From Clavelina lepadiformis (lineage: Eukaryota; Chordata; Ascidiacea; Aplousobranchia; Clavelinidae): a DNA stretch of 64,000 nt. Where the stretch lies: assembly GCF_947623445.1 (NCBI RefSeq), contig NC_135248.1, positions 3,410,977-3,474,976 of the forward strand. Reading direction: 5' to 3'. Position 1 is the first letter of the stretch; each line of letters begins with the position of its first letter. Made by a program: the position numbers and the translations under genes. Below the pieces are notes generated by a model. It was not told the origin of the DNA. It did not search any database and saw nothing but the letters and a program-made list of their open reading frames with translations. Below, piece after piece: positions 53,421 through 64,000 of the stretch.

Positions 53421-53747
53421 TTTAGAATACCGGTTTTGCACATTTGGCTGTTTATATTTTTTACAGTATCTCTTTGTGAATCTGGAAGTCCCAGCAATGC
53501 AGCATTAGGGCCCGGAAAGCTAAACAGTTTAATAAAATCTGGCCATAAAACCACCACAGAAGAGAAGTATCGTTAAAGAGGCGTGACGAAAAATTTATTT
53601 ATTTTAATAGAAAAAGAATTAAATTACAGGAATACAGAAATAAAAGCAAACTCTTAGTGTAAGATTAGTATTTTAATTAATAATATTATTAAAAAAAAGC
53701 ACTTTTGCTTCTAAACAACAATAACTTGATAAACTACCAGCTGAGGG

Positions 53748-53868
53748 TTATGTGGACATATCATCTTTAAAGTCGCGGGTAGATTTAATTTCGGATTGTC
53801 CCCATGTTTCGCTAGAGTCTGAACTTGCTGTGAAATCAGGGAAAGTTCTGTTTTGTGCCACCGTTGCA
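53748..53868 (-). CDS. candidate orphan terminal coding exon
   Basis: Reading leftwards from a possible acceptor at 53869-53880 (complement reads gattgcaaccag), a frame encodes ATVAQNRTFPDFTASSDSSE, then a Thr/Ser/Asp-rich end DDMST and stop TAA (53750-53748). The composition looks like a cytoplasmic protein tail. Further minus-strand stretches between 54000 and 54990 look exon-like, including ATG-started MLLCANVNSF near 54990 ending at a donor. I could not join them into a gene. Confidence 0.25.
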
Positions 53869-54268
53869 CTGGTTGCAATCAGGGACTCAGGGCGATGATA
53901 TCAGCATCATAAATATAGCACAAAACTAGTTACCGCGTTTGTTGGTTGTATGTGTTAGTAATTGTTCACGCATTTCCCTGGACGATGCACGGTTCACTCA
54001 GATCATGATCTTCGCAAGTTTATAGGAGAGCATTACTTGAAGTGAAACTAAATGTACAGTAACTGCGTTAAGCAAAGCTAAAAGCAGGCTACATCCATTT
54101 CATTCATTCTATTTTTCGTCTTGCTGACGCAGGTGTTCCCAAACACATAAGCAATTACGATGATATTTACCACAAATAAGTCAGGCAAATGCGGCAAGGC
54201 CTCGAAAGCAAAAACGTGTAATACAATAGTATAATGTGAAGGAGTAAAATTTTTAGCGTCAGCACGGC

Positions 54269-54766
54269 CAGACGTGGGTTTAAAAGTTCCGTCGGTACCG
54301 TTACTTGGCAAAAAATGTACCGAGGGTTCCGATATTCGGTACCATATTTTTAAAAAGTAGTTCGGTAGCCTACTTTGTTGGTACTCGGTACCGGTACTTT
54401 TTGTGTAAAAGATGCTGCTGCAAATGTAATGTTTGCATCTGTTATGCCCCCGGTAAAGGTTACTCTAGGTCAAAACATATGTGACGTTAATCGCTTGCAA
54501 TTTTACTTGACATTTCTAGATTAAAAAAGATCAACAGATGCTAAAATTAGTACTAATGATTAATTAACATGTACTTTTGAAAACATATGATACTTGTTAA
54601 GATTTTGAAATTTTCATGTGAAAAGTACCGAGTACCGGGATTGACTGAAATTTCTTGAAAAAAGTAATTCAGTACTTTTTTCCAAAAGTGCCGATGGTAT
54701 CGGTACTAAAAAAGTACCGCAGTACAGTAATTCGTTACTATAGTACCGCGGTACTGCCCACCTATG
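54269..54766. mobile_element. non-autonomous hAT-like element 6
   Basis: The ends are CAGACGTGGGT and GCCCACCTATG, a short imperfect inverted pair. A perfect 8-base duplication, agcacggc, flanks it at 54261-54268 and 54767-54774. The subterminal regions are filled with GGTACCG/CGGTACC and AGTACCG motifs in both orientations. It is 498 bases with no transposase frame. Confidence 0.85.
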
Positions 54767-54774
54767 AGCACGGC

Positions 54775-55645
54775 CACCAAACACACAAAATTTGAACACA
54801 TTAATTTAAAACCGAAGTTAACCTGGTAGTTTGGCAGAACAATTATAAGCGTTGTGTCACCGTCAAGATGGAGCCGACTTGTGTGTCTGGATGGAAGAAG
54901 AAAAACCCCACTAAATATTTACAGTTGTTGACATGAGTTATACCTGCCACTAGGCTGGTGCTTTCCGTTATAAAAGAATTAACATTTGCACAAAGAAGCA
55001 TTTGTAACCAGGGAAATCGATCTGATTATTATTAGCAGAAAAGGACTGGAGCTTATTAACAAAAACCGCGTATAGTACAGAAGTGCGCAACCAAATGAAT
55101 TCACAATATGGGTGGGAGAAAACTATTATACAAATGCATCACATGATTATGCACTAGACCCAAAAAATCAATCAGTTATGTGGTTTAATTCACCAATCGT
55201 ACTTTTCATGCAAGTTTCGGTAGAATGCACTTAAAATGCGATAAAAGGACAGCGTGATATCTAGGGGATGAAATTGTCGTCTAATTTTTTCGGAGTGTCT
55301 TTCAAAAGCTGCCCCATTCTACTACACACTGTTTAGTAAATACATTTCTTTTTTGCCTTTGAACAGCCTTCAGTTGCCAAAAATATGAAAATATTTCAGT
55401 ATTTAGCTCTCAATTGTTAAAAATAGTGATAATCAGATTAGTGCACATACAAGTATTTCAATATAGCAGGCGGTGTATATATATTTTGGGTAAAATTTCT
55501 ACAGTAACTCATTTATATGCATGCATATTATATAATTGGTGACTCTTTTATTGTGAATAAGCTACATAAAAATATGAAGTTTGCAATTTTTAGTATCTTG
55601 TGGGTAACTTTTTGAACTTGATAAAATGTGTTATGCTTCACAGCA
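54775..55645. other. gap upstream of the hinderin-like gene
   Basis: AT-rich. It probably contains the promoter or an untranslated exon of the hinderin-like gene, because the ATG at 55646 follows a splice acceptor (atgcttcacag, ending 55643). No other gene was assembled. Confidence 0.4.
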
Positions 55646-58600
55646 ATGTCTGTAATGCCTGATATATACTGGTCACAAGGCGATGACAAAGAGGTAGTTT
55701 CTTATGTTCCAGGAGTTGATTTCCATAAAAATATGAAGTCACAAGTGAAATCCAAGCAACCAACAAAACCAAAGAGGCATCAGGTATATGGGTTAATTGT
55801 GGTGTTTGTCATTCTTTCTTACATGCTATTACTTCACTGTTATTCTGTTGTTTACTCTTATTGTGTATTTCATATGCTTATCTTTGTTACTCTTTCAAAA
55901 TATCTTCTAATATTTGCTAGCTGCCAGTTGGCTATTGGTAGCAGTTAATTCTAAGTTCATTCTACGTCAGTATCAGTAAGTCACCACTCGGTGCAGAGGC
56001 TTTATATATAAGTTTTCCTTAAATAATTTTTATGAATTAGTTGATCCTTAGCAAAAGTTTGATTAATGCGATAAGAACATACTGGTGTGGCTGTGAAATA
56101 AAACAGTAAAAGCATTTTCTTACTTAACCAGACTGGAATAAAAGAAAAGAAAATTTCTTCCAAGCCATTAAAAACAGCGAATGAGGCAAAGTGCACAAAG
56201 AAAGAAAGTAAGTACGCAAATTTTGTTGCGTTCTAATATACAAATCTTACAGTAAGTTTTAGTGCAATTGATTCCATGCACTTGCAGATGTTACACCAAC
56301 CAGCAATTCCGGAGGAGCTAGGCTTAAGGATTTGTGTTCGGAAGACAAGGAAAGAGTTGCAAACCTCGTCCGGGAGCTTGGTAAGGCTGGTGAGGAAAAA
56401 GAAGCCACTGAAAGTCAGTTGAGTAATGAGAGAAAGAAGTTTGCATCCCAAGTAATTTGATTGGTTTTATATCACAGATTCACAGCCATATACTGAAATA
56501 TATTTTATTAATATGTGTGAATGTGCATTAAAGTATATCTTACAGTTCACTATGTTTCAAAACTTCCGTGGTGCTTCTTTAAAACTATAAGTACTTACTT
56601 TCTTTTATCACCAGCATTCTATTATACAAACTGGCAAACATAGTTTCTACTTTGCTAAGTAGAAGCAGGTGTACCTGTATTAAACGATTTCACAAAAATG
56701 ATTTCATGTTCTATCCATCAACGATGAATGTTTTTTTGCTGGATTTAACTTAAATTCAGATGTGCAACATTGTTTCACATCCAGCCGGGGAAAATCACAG
56801 CACACAGTCTTAGCTGACATGATTAATTTCATTACAGCCACTTTCCAACAGTGGTCTAGCTTTAGTCAGTCCAACATAAGAAATGAGAGCATCATTTTAA
56901 TCCCTTTAACCCAAATGTACAATGTGCTGCGTTTTGCACCTTCCTGCCCCACAAGCCATCCGTCCACCTAGCAAGATAGTCTTAAATTCGCTTATAGACA
57001 CTTCCAATTCAAATTGTTGCATTGACTGATTTGCTTTTGCAAAAAACCTTTATCGCAATTGGACACACACACACTTCTGAGACACGTTTTGCCAGGGCAC
57101 ATGGAATGTTCTTATACTATGTTACTTTCTTTTTTCATTAGCTGGAGATGTTAAAAGCTGACAAAGAAAAGATTGAGAATGACCAACAAGACCTTCTTTC
57201 TCAATACAAAGAATGCCAAGTACTGCTTGTCATGTATCAGAAGAAAATTGCAGAGCAACAGAAAGAAGTTGCCAATGATATCAATAGATTGCTTTCTGCA
57301 ACGCCGCATTCAGGACGAACAAAGTAACAGTTGTTTTTGATACAATAAGCCATATCCTTTCAGATACTTCCGTGAATTGTTCGTACATTTATAAAATGCT
57401 TCACTTTAGAACACCAACAAAGAGTTCTGGAAGGTTATCCAGTAACAAGGCCAGCAGTTCGACGCGTTCCAGAACTGGTGATGTGACTATTGGTGAACTA
57501 GAGATGGGCAGTGAATTTCGAAAAGGCAAGAAACGTTCACCAGAAAAAGCTGCTAATGTATCATTTGATAAAGTCGGGAGTTTGGGTGAGAGTTACATAC
57601 CGACGGAGGTAAGCTGGGGTAATTGAACAGAAAAATTATCCAATGTCCTTAACTGTATCCTTAACAATTTTTTTATCTATATAGGTTTCTGGTAGTACAA
57701 ATACACAGGTCATGACCGATATATACAAAAGCTCTTCTTTTCCATCACCTGATCTGTCTCCAGACTTAATGGGCGTACAAAACTCTTCACAAAGTTTTCC
57801 CATGCTTGCAAGCCATTATGAAAGAGCACCTCTAGCAAATACGAGCCATTTGCATCCCAGGATAAAGCGACATGAGAAAAGAAATGATAATCCTGTCACA
57901 TGGAATGTGAAGGAAGATGATTATGTCAAAGGTATTGCATTCATAGCTCTGCAGATACCACACAATATTGTGAACTTCATAATAGCTGGAGTCTGCTACA
58001 TTTACAACTGTGTTGCTGCGTTTATCATTGCATTCTGTTGTTTTTGTTTGCTCTTACTATTATTGTCACTATCTAATGTGACTGATTATATTTACTGTTA
58101 TTATATTGGTTTTATTATCATCTTTTCTACATGTTTTTATATGCTGTAGATATTTCATATCAATTTCAAAAGAATATCAGCACTTTAAGTCCTGAAACCC
58201 GAAAGAGAGCTCTTGTTATTCAAAAGCAAGTTCTTGAAGCCGAGCAGAGTCATCTACGACAACTTCTGGCTGAACAGGAAGCAATTCTGAAATTAAGACA
58301 AGATGAACTGAAGGTGTCTGGTACAACGTTTTTTTCTCAATTAATTGGTCACCATGCTGGGTTATCAAATGCTTTTCATTGCAGTTTGTGTTCAATTTAT
58401 CAAGCCTTTGTGTGCTGTAATTTGTATATTTTCCGCTTTATTCATCTCAGTTTTGTACATTCACACGCAAGATCCTGGGGATGGAAAAAGAATTCTTACA
58501 TTTATCTTATCTTATCTTGTCCGCTTTGTTACTAATGACTACTGACTGTAGCTTGTGTTTAGCAATACTCTGTCGCAGATGTTTTGCAAAATTAAGGTTT

Positions 58601-60826
58601 TGTGTCACATTTCACAAAAAATGCAAACTCCAACTATAGACAGAACAAGTTTAAAATTTAGTAATTGTTTATACAACAATTCATGTGTATTTTGTTATAT
58701 GTAATGTATTTTATACAAGATGCACTTTTGTCACCTGAACAATTGTTTTGCTTTTCAGAGAAGACATGAAGAATATACGGATAGAATGATCTATTTCCAA
58801 CGTTACGGTTGCTTCCCTTCCTCATCTTCGGCAGATACCAGTGCCAGAAGAGATTATAGTTCCTATAAAGACATTTCTACTGAAAGGGTTTTGCCTGAAT
58901 TTCATTCCAGAAGTAAGTAGAAAGTATAAATATCTCTTGCCTTAGAGAATCTGTAAGTATTTAGCTAGTTGTAAATTCTGGTTGTTTATCATTATTATTT
59001 CCTATTCTGAATCGATTGAAAATAAATAGACATCGCCAACTACGGTCATACAATTTTTAGAAAATCATATTGTTGTGGAACATAACATTTTGCTTTGTTT
59101 GAATGGTCTTTATTTTTGAAAATTCCACATTTGTGACATCACTCAAAGTTTACATGTCTCTGTAGTGAACACTGATTTTTTTCAAAAGCGCTTACACATT
59201 ATGTAATTATATCAATAATACGTAGTAACCATAGCTTATGTAGTGCACGAGCATATCTTTAAAGGACCAATGTGTATTCATGATATAGATATTTTTATAC
59301 AGTAAATGTATCCACTACTATTCGAGCTTCTTTTCATAGTCTCAATTCACAGGTGAAAGGACATTGGATGATCTTCCGCGCAGAGGGGAATATTCAGATA
59401 CCGAATCGTACTCTCTGCATCCAACTGCAGACTTCACCTCTATTGGAAGAGGAGGAATCAGTTCTTCATACCGGTAAAAATTTTTCATTACAATTATTTG
59501 TTCTTTCTCTCGGTGTATTTTACTGGTCACCTGACAAAGCAATGGCAACGACATTACAACTGCAAATTCCGAATTCTACAAATGTGACAAACCTCGGTAT
59601 AGAAACTGTATGGATGTTACGCCATGATCTAAAAAGGGAAATACATAATGCGATGTGCGGTTATTGTTTGCCGCTTCTGGAAGACGTGGAAAGGCGTGGT
59701 TGGACCTCCATTGTTTGCAAATGGAGTACAGACGCCTACGTTTGTATTACACCACCAACCTACGCATTAATTGCACAAATTCAATAAAGGGTCGGTACGC
59801 GTTCGCTTTTGTATAAACACGTTGTTTAAAATAAACCGCAAATTTAGGTTTATGTAGCACGGGTAAATGTTACCTTTAATAACACGCTCTGCTGGTTAGC
59901 GGCAATAGGATCCCTACTAATTACGCTTGAATGCAGCGGTGGCATTTCCACCGAAACCTTGGCACGCGCCATTAATCTCGGCCTTAAACAGTAAACACAT
60001 TATACGGGCGGTACTTTCAAAAACACGCACGCTCACCAAAGGCAAAACTTTGAAACTTGTTTTGCATTAAGTTTCTGTGTGCAACGATATAGCGTCATTT
60101 GCTACACTGTTGCATCGGTCATTGATTTTTTCTGCGTTTTGTAGATCTCAATCACATCAAGCTTTATCTTTTTCGGAGCCGCCGTTAAGAATAAGAACGA
60201 GATACCAAGATTCGTCCGCAGATACCATAAATAGAAATAGTGGCGAAAAGTCGACCCTAGAAGAATACCCGCTGGATTCAAAGATGGACTCACACGCTGA
60301 ATCAATTGGCAAAGGAATCTCTTTCAGCACAAAAGGTCTGGAAAGTACCAAAAGGCACGGCTTAAGCAAATCGACCGTAAAAAGCACAAGTGTGTACAGT
60401 GATGTCACAACAAACCAGTATTCCTTCAAATCCCTTTACGACGAGAATACGCCGACCGAAAACGAAATGGCAACGATGACTAGTTTTCCAAGGAGCGCGG
60501 TAAACGACCCCGTCAGCACCGAAGATCTCGGCCAATCGTCTAATTCTAACAGCAGTTTTCCTTACCAACGAACAGCCGATTCAGATGAAATGATAACACT
60601 CACCGCAACTCGCAGTCCAAGCCGCCCGTTGCAAACCACTATGAACAACATCAGCACTCTGAGCGAACTAGTGGACGAGGTCGATAGCCATGACCCTACG
60701 TGCACCCCCAGAAAGGATTTGTCTCTTTGGAGTCCGATGGGAGCGCGTGGAGATGGCACAATTACATCGACTACATTTGACCCAGAAGATTCCCAGCTGA
60801 TAGAAGACATATTTTTTATAAAATAG
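55646..60826 (+). CDS. KIAA1328: hinderin (KIAA1328)-like coiled-coil protein
   Basis: Ten exons: 55646-55783, 56132-56207, 56288-56451, 57142-57323, 57410-57608, 57685-57931, 58150-58313, 58759-58912, 59353-59473, 60145-60826. They total 2127 bases, 708 aa plus stop, with all phases agreeing. Residues about 80-185 contain RLKDLCSEDKERVANLVREL and, after a coiled coil, LLSQYKECQVLL. This is the conserved block I recall from vertebrate hinderin. A second coiled coil (about residues 350-395, VIQKQVLEAEQSHLRQLLAE) follows a Ser/Pro-rich linker. The last 227 residues are Ser/Thr-rich and look disordered. Human hinderin was described as a partner of the cohesin subunit SMC3; a role here is inference. 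The ATG chosen follows a splice acceptor, so an untranslated first exon is likely. Confidence 0.85.
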
Positions 60827-62086
60827 TTTATTTTTTGATGTGTTAGCAACCCGTGTAGTGCTCATGTAGTTGATTCTATTTGTCTGGTTGTTTATCTATT
60901 AGTCACACGCGAAGCTTGATAAGACGTTCGTTTGTATTTCTCATGATTCTAGGAATTCTACCAAACGGTACAGTTTTTACCAACGCGTTGTCGATTAGCC
61001 TGGTGCTGGGCGTTTCAAAAACACCTCGAGTAAGTCATCAAATTTATGTAAGCGGCAATTTACAAAAGTCAATTTTAGCCCACATTGCATTTTTAGAAGG
61101 CGTACTTTTACACACAGTACAAAAGCATTTGCAGCAAAACCTTTTGGATATGTTGAAAATCCCTCAAAAGTGATGAAAAAAGGTTACTACTTAAATATAA
61201 AATGTTGCGTCGCAGGGTAGGGTTTCCCGCCAATCTTAAGAGCATTTAACCCGAAGTAGCGCGACAGGAGAAATGTCAAGTAATATTTATAGCTTTCGCT
61301 AAGAGATAAGTTTGTTAATCTTACCCCCGACTTGGTTAGTTTACACGAAGTGGCGCTTAACTGTGATAATAACAGACGTAGCCAATTCTATTGCGGCTTG
61401 AATAAATAAATGCTGTATTGAAAATGAGCATTGATCGATGTGAAGGCCATCGGCTGTTTTATCAACATCTGCAGTGCACTGTTTATCGTAATTCACTGTC
61501 AGGGAAAGCATTGTTTCATTTTTTCCCTAAGCTTCACGGTGAAGGAGAAAAAAGAAACAAAGGCGTAAGACTCGCGCCAGACGCTAAACACGTGACTTCT
61601 TCAGGTAAACAAGTCGCGCGAAAAATAGGACTTAATAACATAATCGGTCTTCGAGGCGTGCTGTACGCGTGTGCAATTAGCTTTATTGGCGCCGTCTGTG
61701 CGAGCCTGAATTTGCTACTTTTTCGCTGATTTCACTCATCCATAAAGACCAGGCAGGTTTAATTTACAGTATAAGGCGAAGCAGATGCACGCTATGAGTC
61801 ATGACACGCTTGGCGCCGTTGTGGTTTGGACAAAAATACATAAAGCCTCAAGGTTATCTTGTTTGTTTTGATTTTTGTTCGCAGCTGATCAGTAAGGTTG
61901 GATAGGTTGCATCTGTTCTTTGCCGAATTTTGTGAGCATTGAAGTTTGCACAAGGGCTTTCTTTGCAAGTACTGCCGTTTGGACAACGAATGCAGTAGGT
62001 AAAGTTTCATGGTCGTTCGTAATGGCAAGAAGGAGGTGACAAAAAGTGGAAAAACAAGTTTGTTCAGTTAAATTGCAACCTTGAAC
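60827..62086. other. gap between hinderin-like gene and membrane collagen
   Basis: It holds two plus-strand open frames (60880-61173, and 61424-61729 from an ATG, ending in a hydrophobic stretch). Neither has family motifs or clear splice context, so I do not call them genes. The collagen promoter should lie at the right end. Confidence 0.4.
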
Positions 62087-64000
62087 ATGGCAGCAACTAA
62101 CCACGACTGTGAATCCGTGCACGTAAACCATAACAGCCGCGATATCACTGAAGTGGAGCGCTTCGACAATAACCAAGTAGAGTTGCCCAAGAAATTCTGC
62201 GGACATTCGACGAAACAGGCCCGGCTTTGCCATGGCAACGCTTTTCCATACGTTTGGGCAGCGGTTACAACGCTTCTTCTACTAATTGTATCAGTCTTTG
62301 GCGTTGTCAAGTTTTTGGAACTTTCAACAGAAATGAACCAGTTAAAGGGGGAAGTCCAGGTATGTTTCCCCGTTTATTTAACGTGGATTTGCGTTAATAG
62401 CGTTTTTTCTTGTGAAGATTTCACGTTTGAAATGTTCAGAACATTCCATTTCCCATGCTGAAATGCGTTGTGCGTTTGTATTACTGTGTTGTCCTAGTAT
62501 CATGAAGACTTAATTAGGAGACTTAAGTACATGATAACATGACTTGCCTATGTGCATTGTGGAAGCACTTGTATACTGGTACTATTGGTCCCAGAAAGCA
62601 TTGTTTAGCATTGCATAAAATATCTTGTTTCTTGAAGTTGATGAGTTTGAGGATTTTACCAAATGGACATATGGTTTCTATGATTTCGTTTGTTTTTCAA
62701 GTCAAAGTTTTTAGCAAAAAAAGATATTATTTTTTATCAATCCAGATGTGATCCATTTATTTTTTGAGATTTAATTAAAAGGCATTTTGAGTTTTGAAAT
62801 TAAATAATCTACATTTGTTCTTCTTTGTGACAATTTTCTATGTCTTGTATGCCTATAATTTTTTTAAATGTTGGTTCTGGCATTCCTAAAACGATTTTGA
62901 TTCAACTCTTTTTGATGGTTTATTTACCAAGTACATGCATATGTGCAGAAATTTTTCCTTCCTATTTGCTTTACACAATGTTTATCTCTTTCAAATATAA
63001 CTGCAAACAGTACTTAAGCAATGGGTTGTTGAGTTAAAATTAATATTTGTCATGCTTTCCAGCTATTATCCAGACATTATTTCAAGATTTTCTATTTAGA
63101 ATCTTCAAGAGCAATTGAATGGCACACCAGATATGGAAAAAATATCTAATGACTTTTCTTCTGAAGTATCTGAAAGTAGCAAACAAGAAATGGTACGATT
63201 AACATAATTGTAACTGACAAAGGTAGAACATTATGAACACTAAATATAATTTGTATGATAGAGTAATAAACTGTATGTAATTATGTGCACATAAAATATT
63301 AAAGTTATACACCACTCTTTCCTGAGCTAATTGCAAGATAATTATGCAGTTGTTGTAAACGTAACAGCCTTTTTTGTTGTTTACTGAAATTCCTCAATTG
63401 TTCTTGTTCGATTTTAGAGGCCACCACATGTCTCAGTTACTCCAAGAGGGCGAAGAAATGCAACTCCTCCTCCAGAATTACATTCTAGTGGAAGAAGAGT
63501 TGAAAGTGAGTTAGTTGTTCTTGGTTGCCAATCAAATTGTATTCACATTTATGTTTTTTTATTCACACTGTGTTTTATTCACATTTGGTTACCTACTGTT
63601 TAAACATTTTCGATGGTTTAGTATTTGGAATTTAGCTTTGCCTATCTTTTTCATCTGCGAAAACTTTTTAGCATTCTGAATTGTTTTGCTCATTTTTTGT
63701 GATTTGTAATAGTGCTACTACTTCATATAGGTGATGTAGATCCGGATAACGATTCTGTATTTTTATTGTACCTTTATTTTAACCTGGCATTGGAGTGGTA
63801 TTAATGCAGACCGTTTCTGGATCATATCTTGATATAACACGCTTTGTTTCAATTTGTAATGAATGGTGACAACCAGTTTAATTATTTGATTTTGCAATAT
63901 GTGTGCTTAGATATACCGAGCATAAGTGCCAGTTATTCCTTGCCGGGAAGAGATGGCCGTGATGGTAGAGATGGAACCCGCGGCCCTGCTGGTCCACGTG
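62087..64000 (+). CDS. type II transmembrane collagen, N-terminal part, cut by window end
   Basis: Exons 62087-62359, 63100-63192, 63418-63505 and 63911-64000 (continues beyond the window) join in phase. The N-terminus is a cytoplasmic segment of about 52 residues without signal peptide. One membrane span follows (about 53-77, YVWAAVTTLLLLIVSVFGVV), then a short charged helix that may start trimerisation (NLQEQLNG). A basic Pro-rich stretch (RPPHVSVTPRGRRN) comes next, and then Gly-X-Y repeats (GRDGRDGRDGTRGPAGPRG). This is the plan of membrane collagens XIII, XXIII and XXV, and also of gliomedin-like proteins; the missing C-terminus would decide. Such proteins act at the cell surface and are often shed. 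RGRR at the stalk could be a proprotein-convertase site (inference). Confidence 0.8.

Noticed and set aside
60077..60144. ATG-started extension of the last hinderin-like exon
   Set aside because: The in-frame splice acceptor at 60144 joins exon 9 in phase, and the upstream part is intron.
61424..61729. 101-codon frame ending in a hydrophobic segment
   Set aside because: No homology recognised, and a strong internal donor-like CAG|gtaaac. Composition does not differ from the surrounding intergenic DNA.

Overview
The window is animal nuclear DNA. Every convincing gene is split into short exons by GT-AG introns, mostly 100-900 bases long, with two GC-AG exceptions. The sequence is AT-rich with compact genes. 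The proteins belong to animal families (MAGI scaffold, adhesion GPCRs, FHIP2, NEMP, hinderin, membrane collagen). The compactness and the divergence from vertebrate homologues suggest an invertebrate deuterostome, perhaps an ascidian; this is inference, as nothing here fixes the species. I rebuilt the coding exons by hand from splice sites and reading-frame phase. Four gene models close exactly in frame from start to stop: MAGI (1409 aa), FHIP2 (751 aa), NEMP (453 aa) and hinderin-like (708 aa). Adhesion GPCR B also closes, at 845 aa.

Layout. 24-1330 (+): the 3' end of a gene resembling TFIIIC subunit GTF3C4. 1554-1649 (+): an orphan coding exon. 5163-21662 (+): MAGI, 26 coding exons plus one candidate alternative terminal exon. 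22379-29206 (-) and 30227-34613 (-): two tandem adhesion GPCR genes with almost the same 7TM exon structure. About 35.3-35.8 kb: a dead mariner transposase piece. 40728-46613 (+): FHIP2. 48391-48797 (-): two exons that duplicate the last two exons of NEMP. 49916-52612 (-): NEMP. 55646-60826 (+): hinderin (KIAA1328)-like coiled-coil gene. 62087-64000 (+): the start of a type II transmembrane collagen, cut by the window edge.

The genes do not form a pathway; this is an ordinary gene neighbourhood. MAGI and GPCR A converge with about 0.7 kb between their stops, and FHIP2 and NEMP also converge. GPCR B/FHIP2 and NEMP/hinderin are divergent pairs.

Mobile DNA is prominent. Six short non-autonomous hAT-like elements, each with recognisable 8-base target duplications, lie in introns or gaps. 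There are also a 118-base element with perfect 17-base inverted ends, a palindromic element with 13-base flanking repeats, and a dispersed repeat present twice. The most interesting observation is the phase-compatible duplication of the NEMP C-terminal exon pair. It could give the protein two alternative tails, or be the remnant of a second gene. I found no CRISPR arrays, rRNA genes or convincing tRNA genes.
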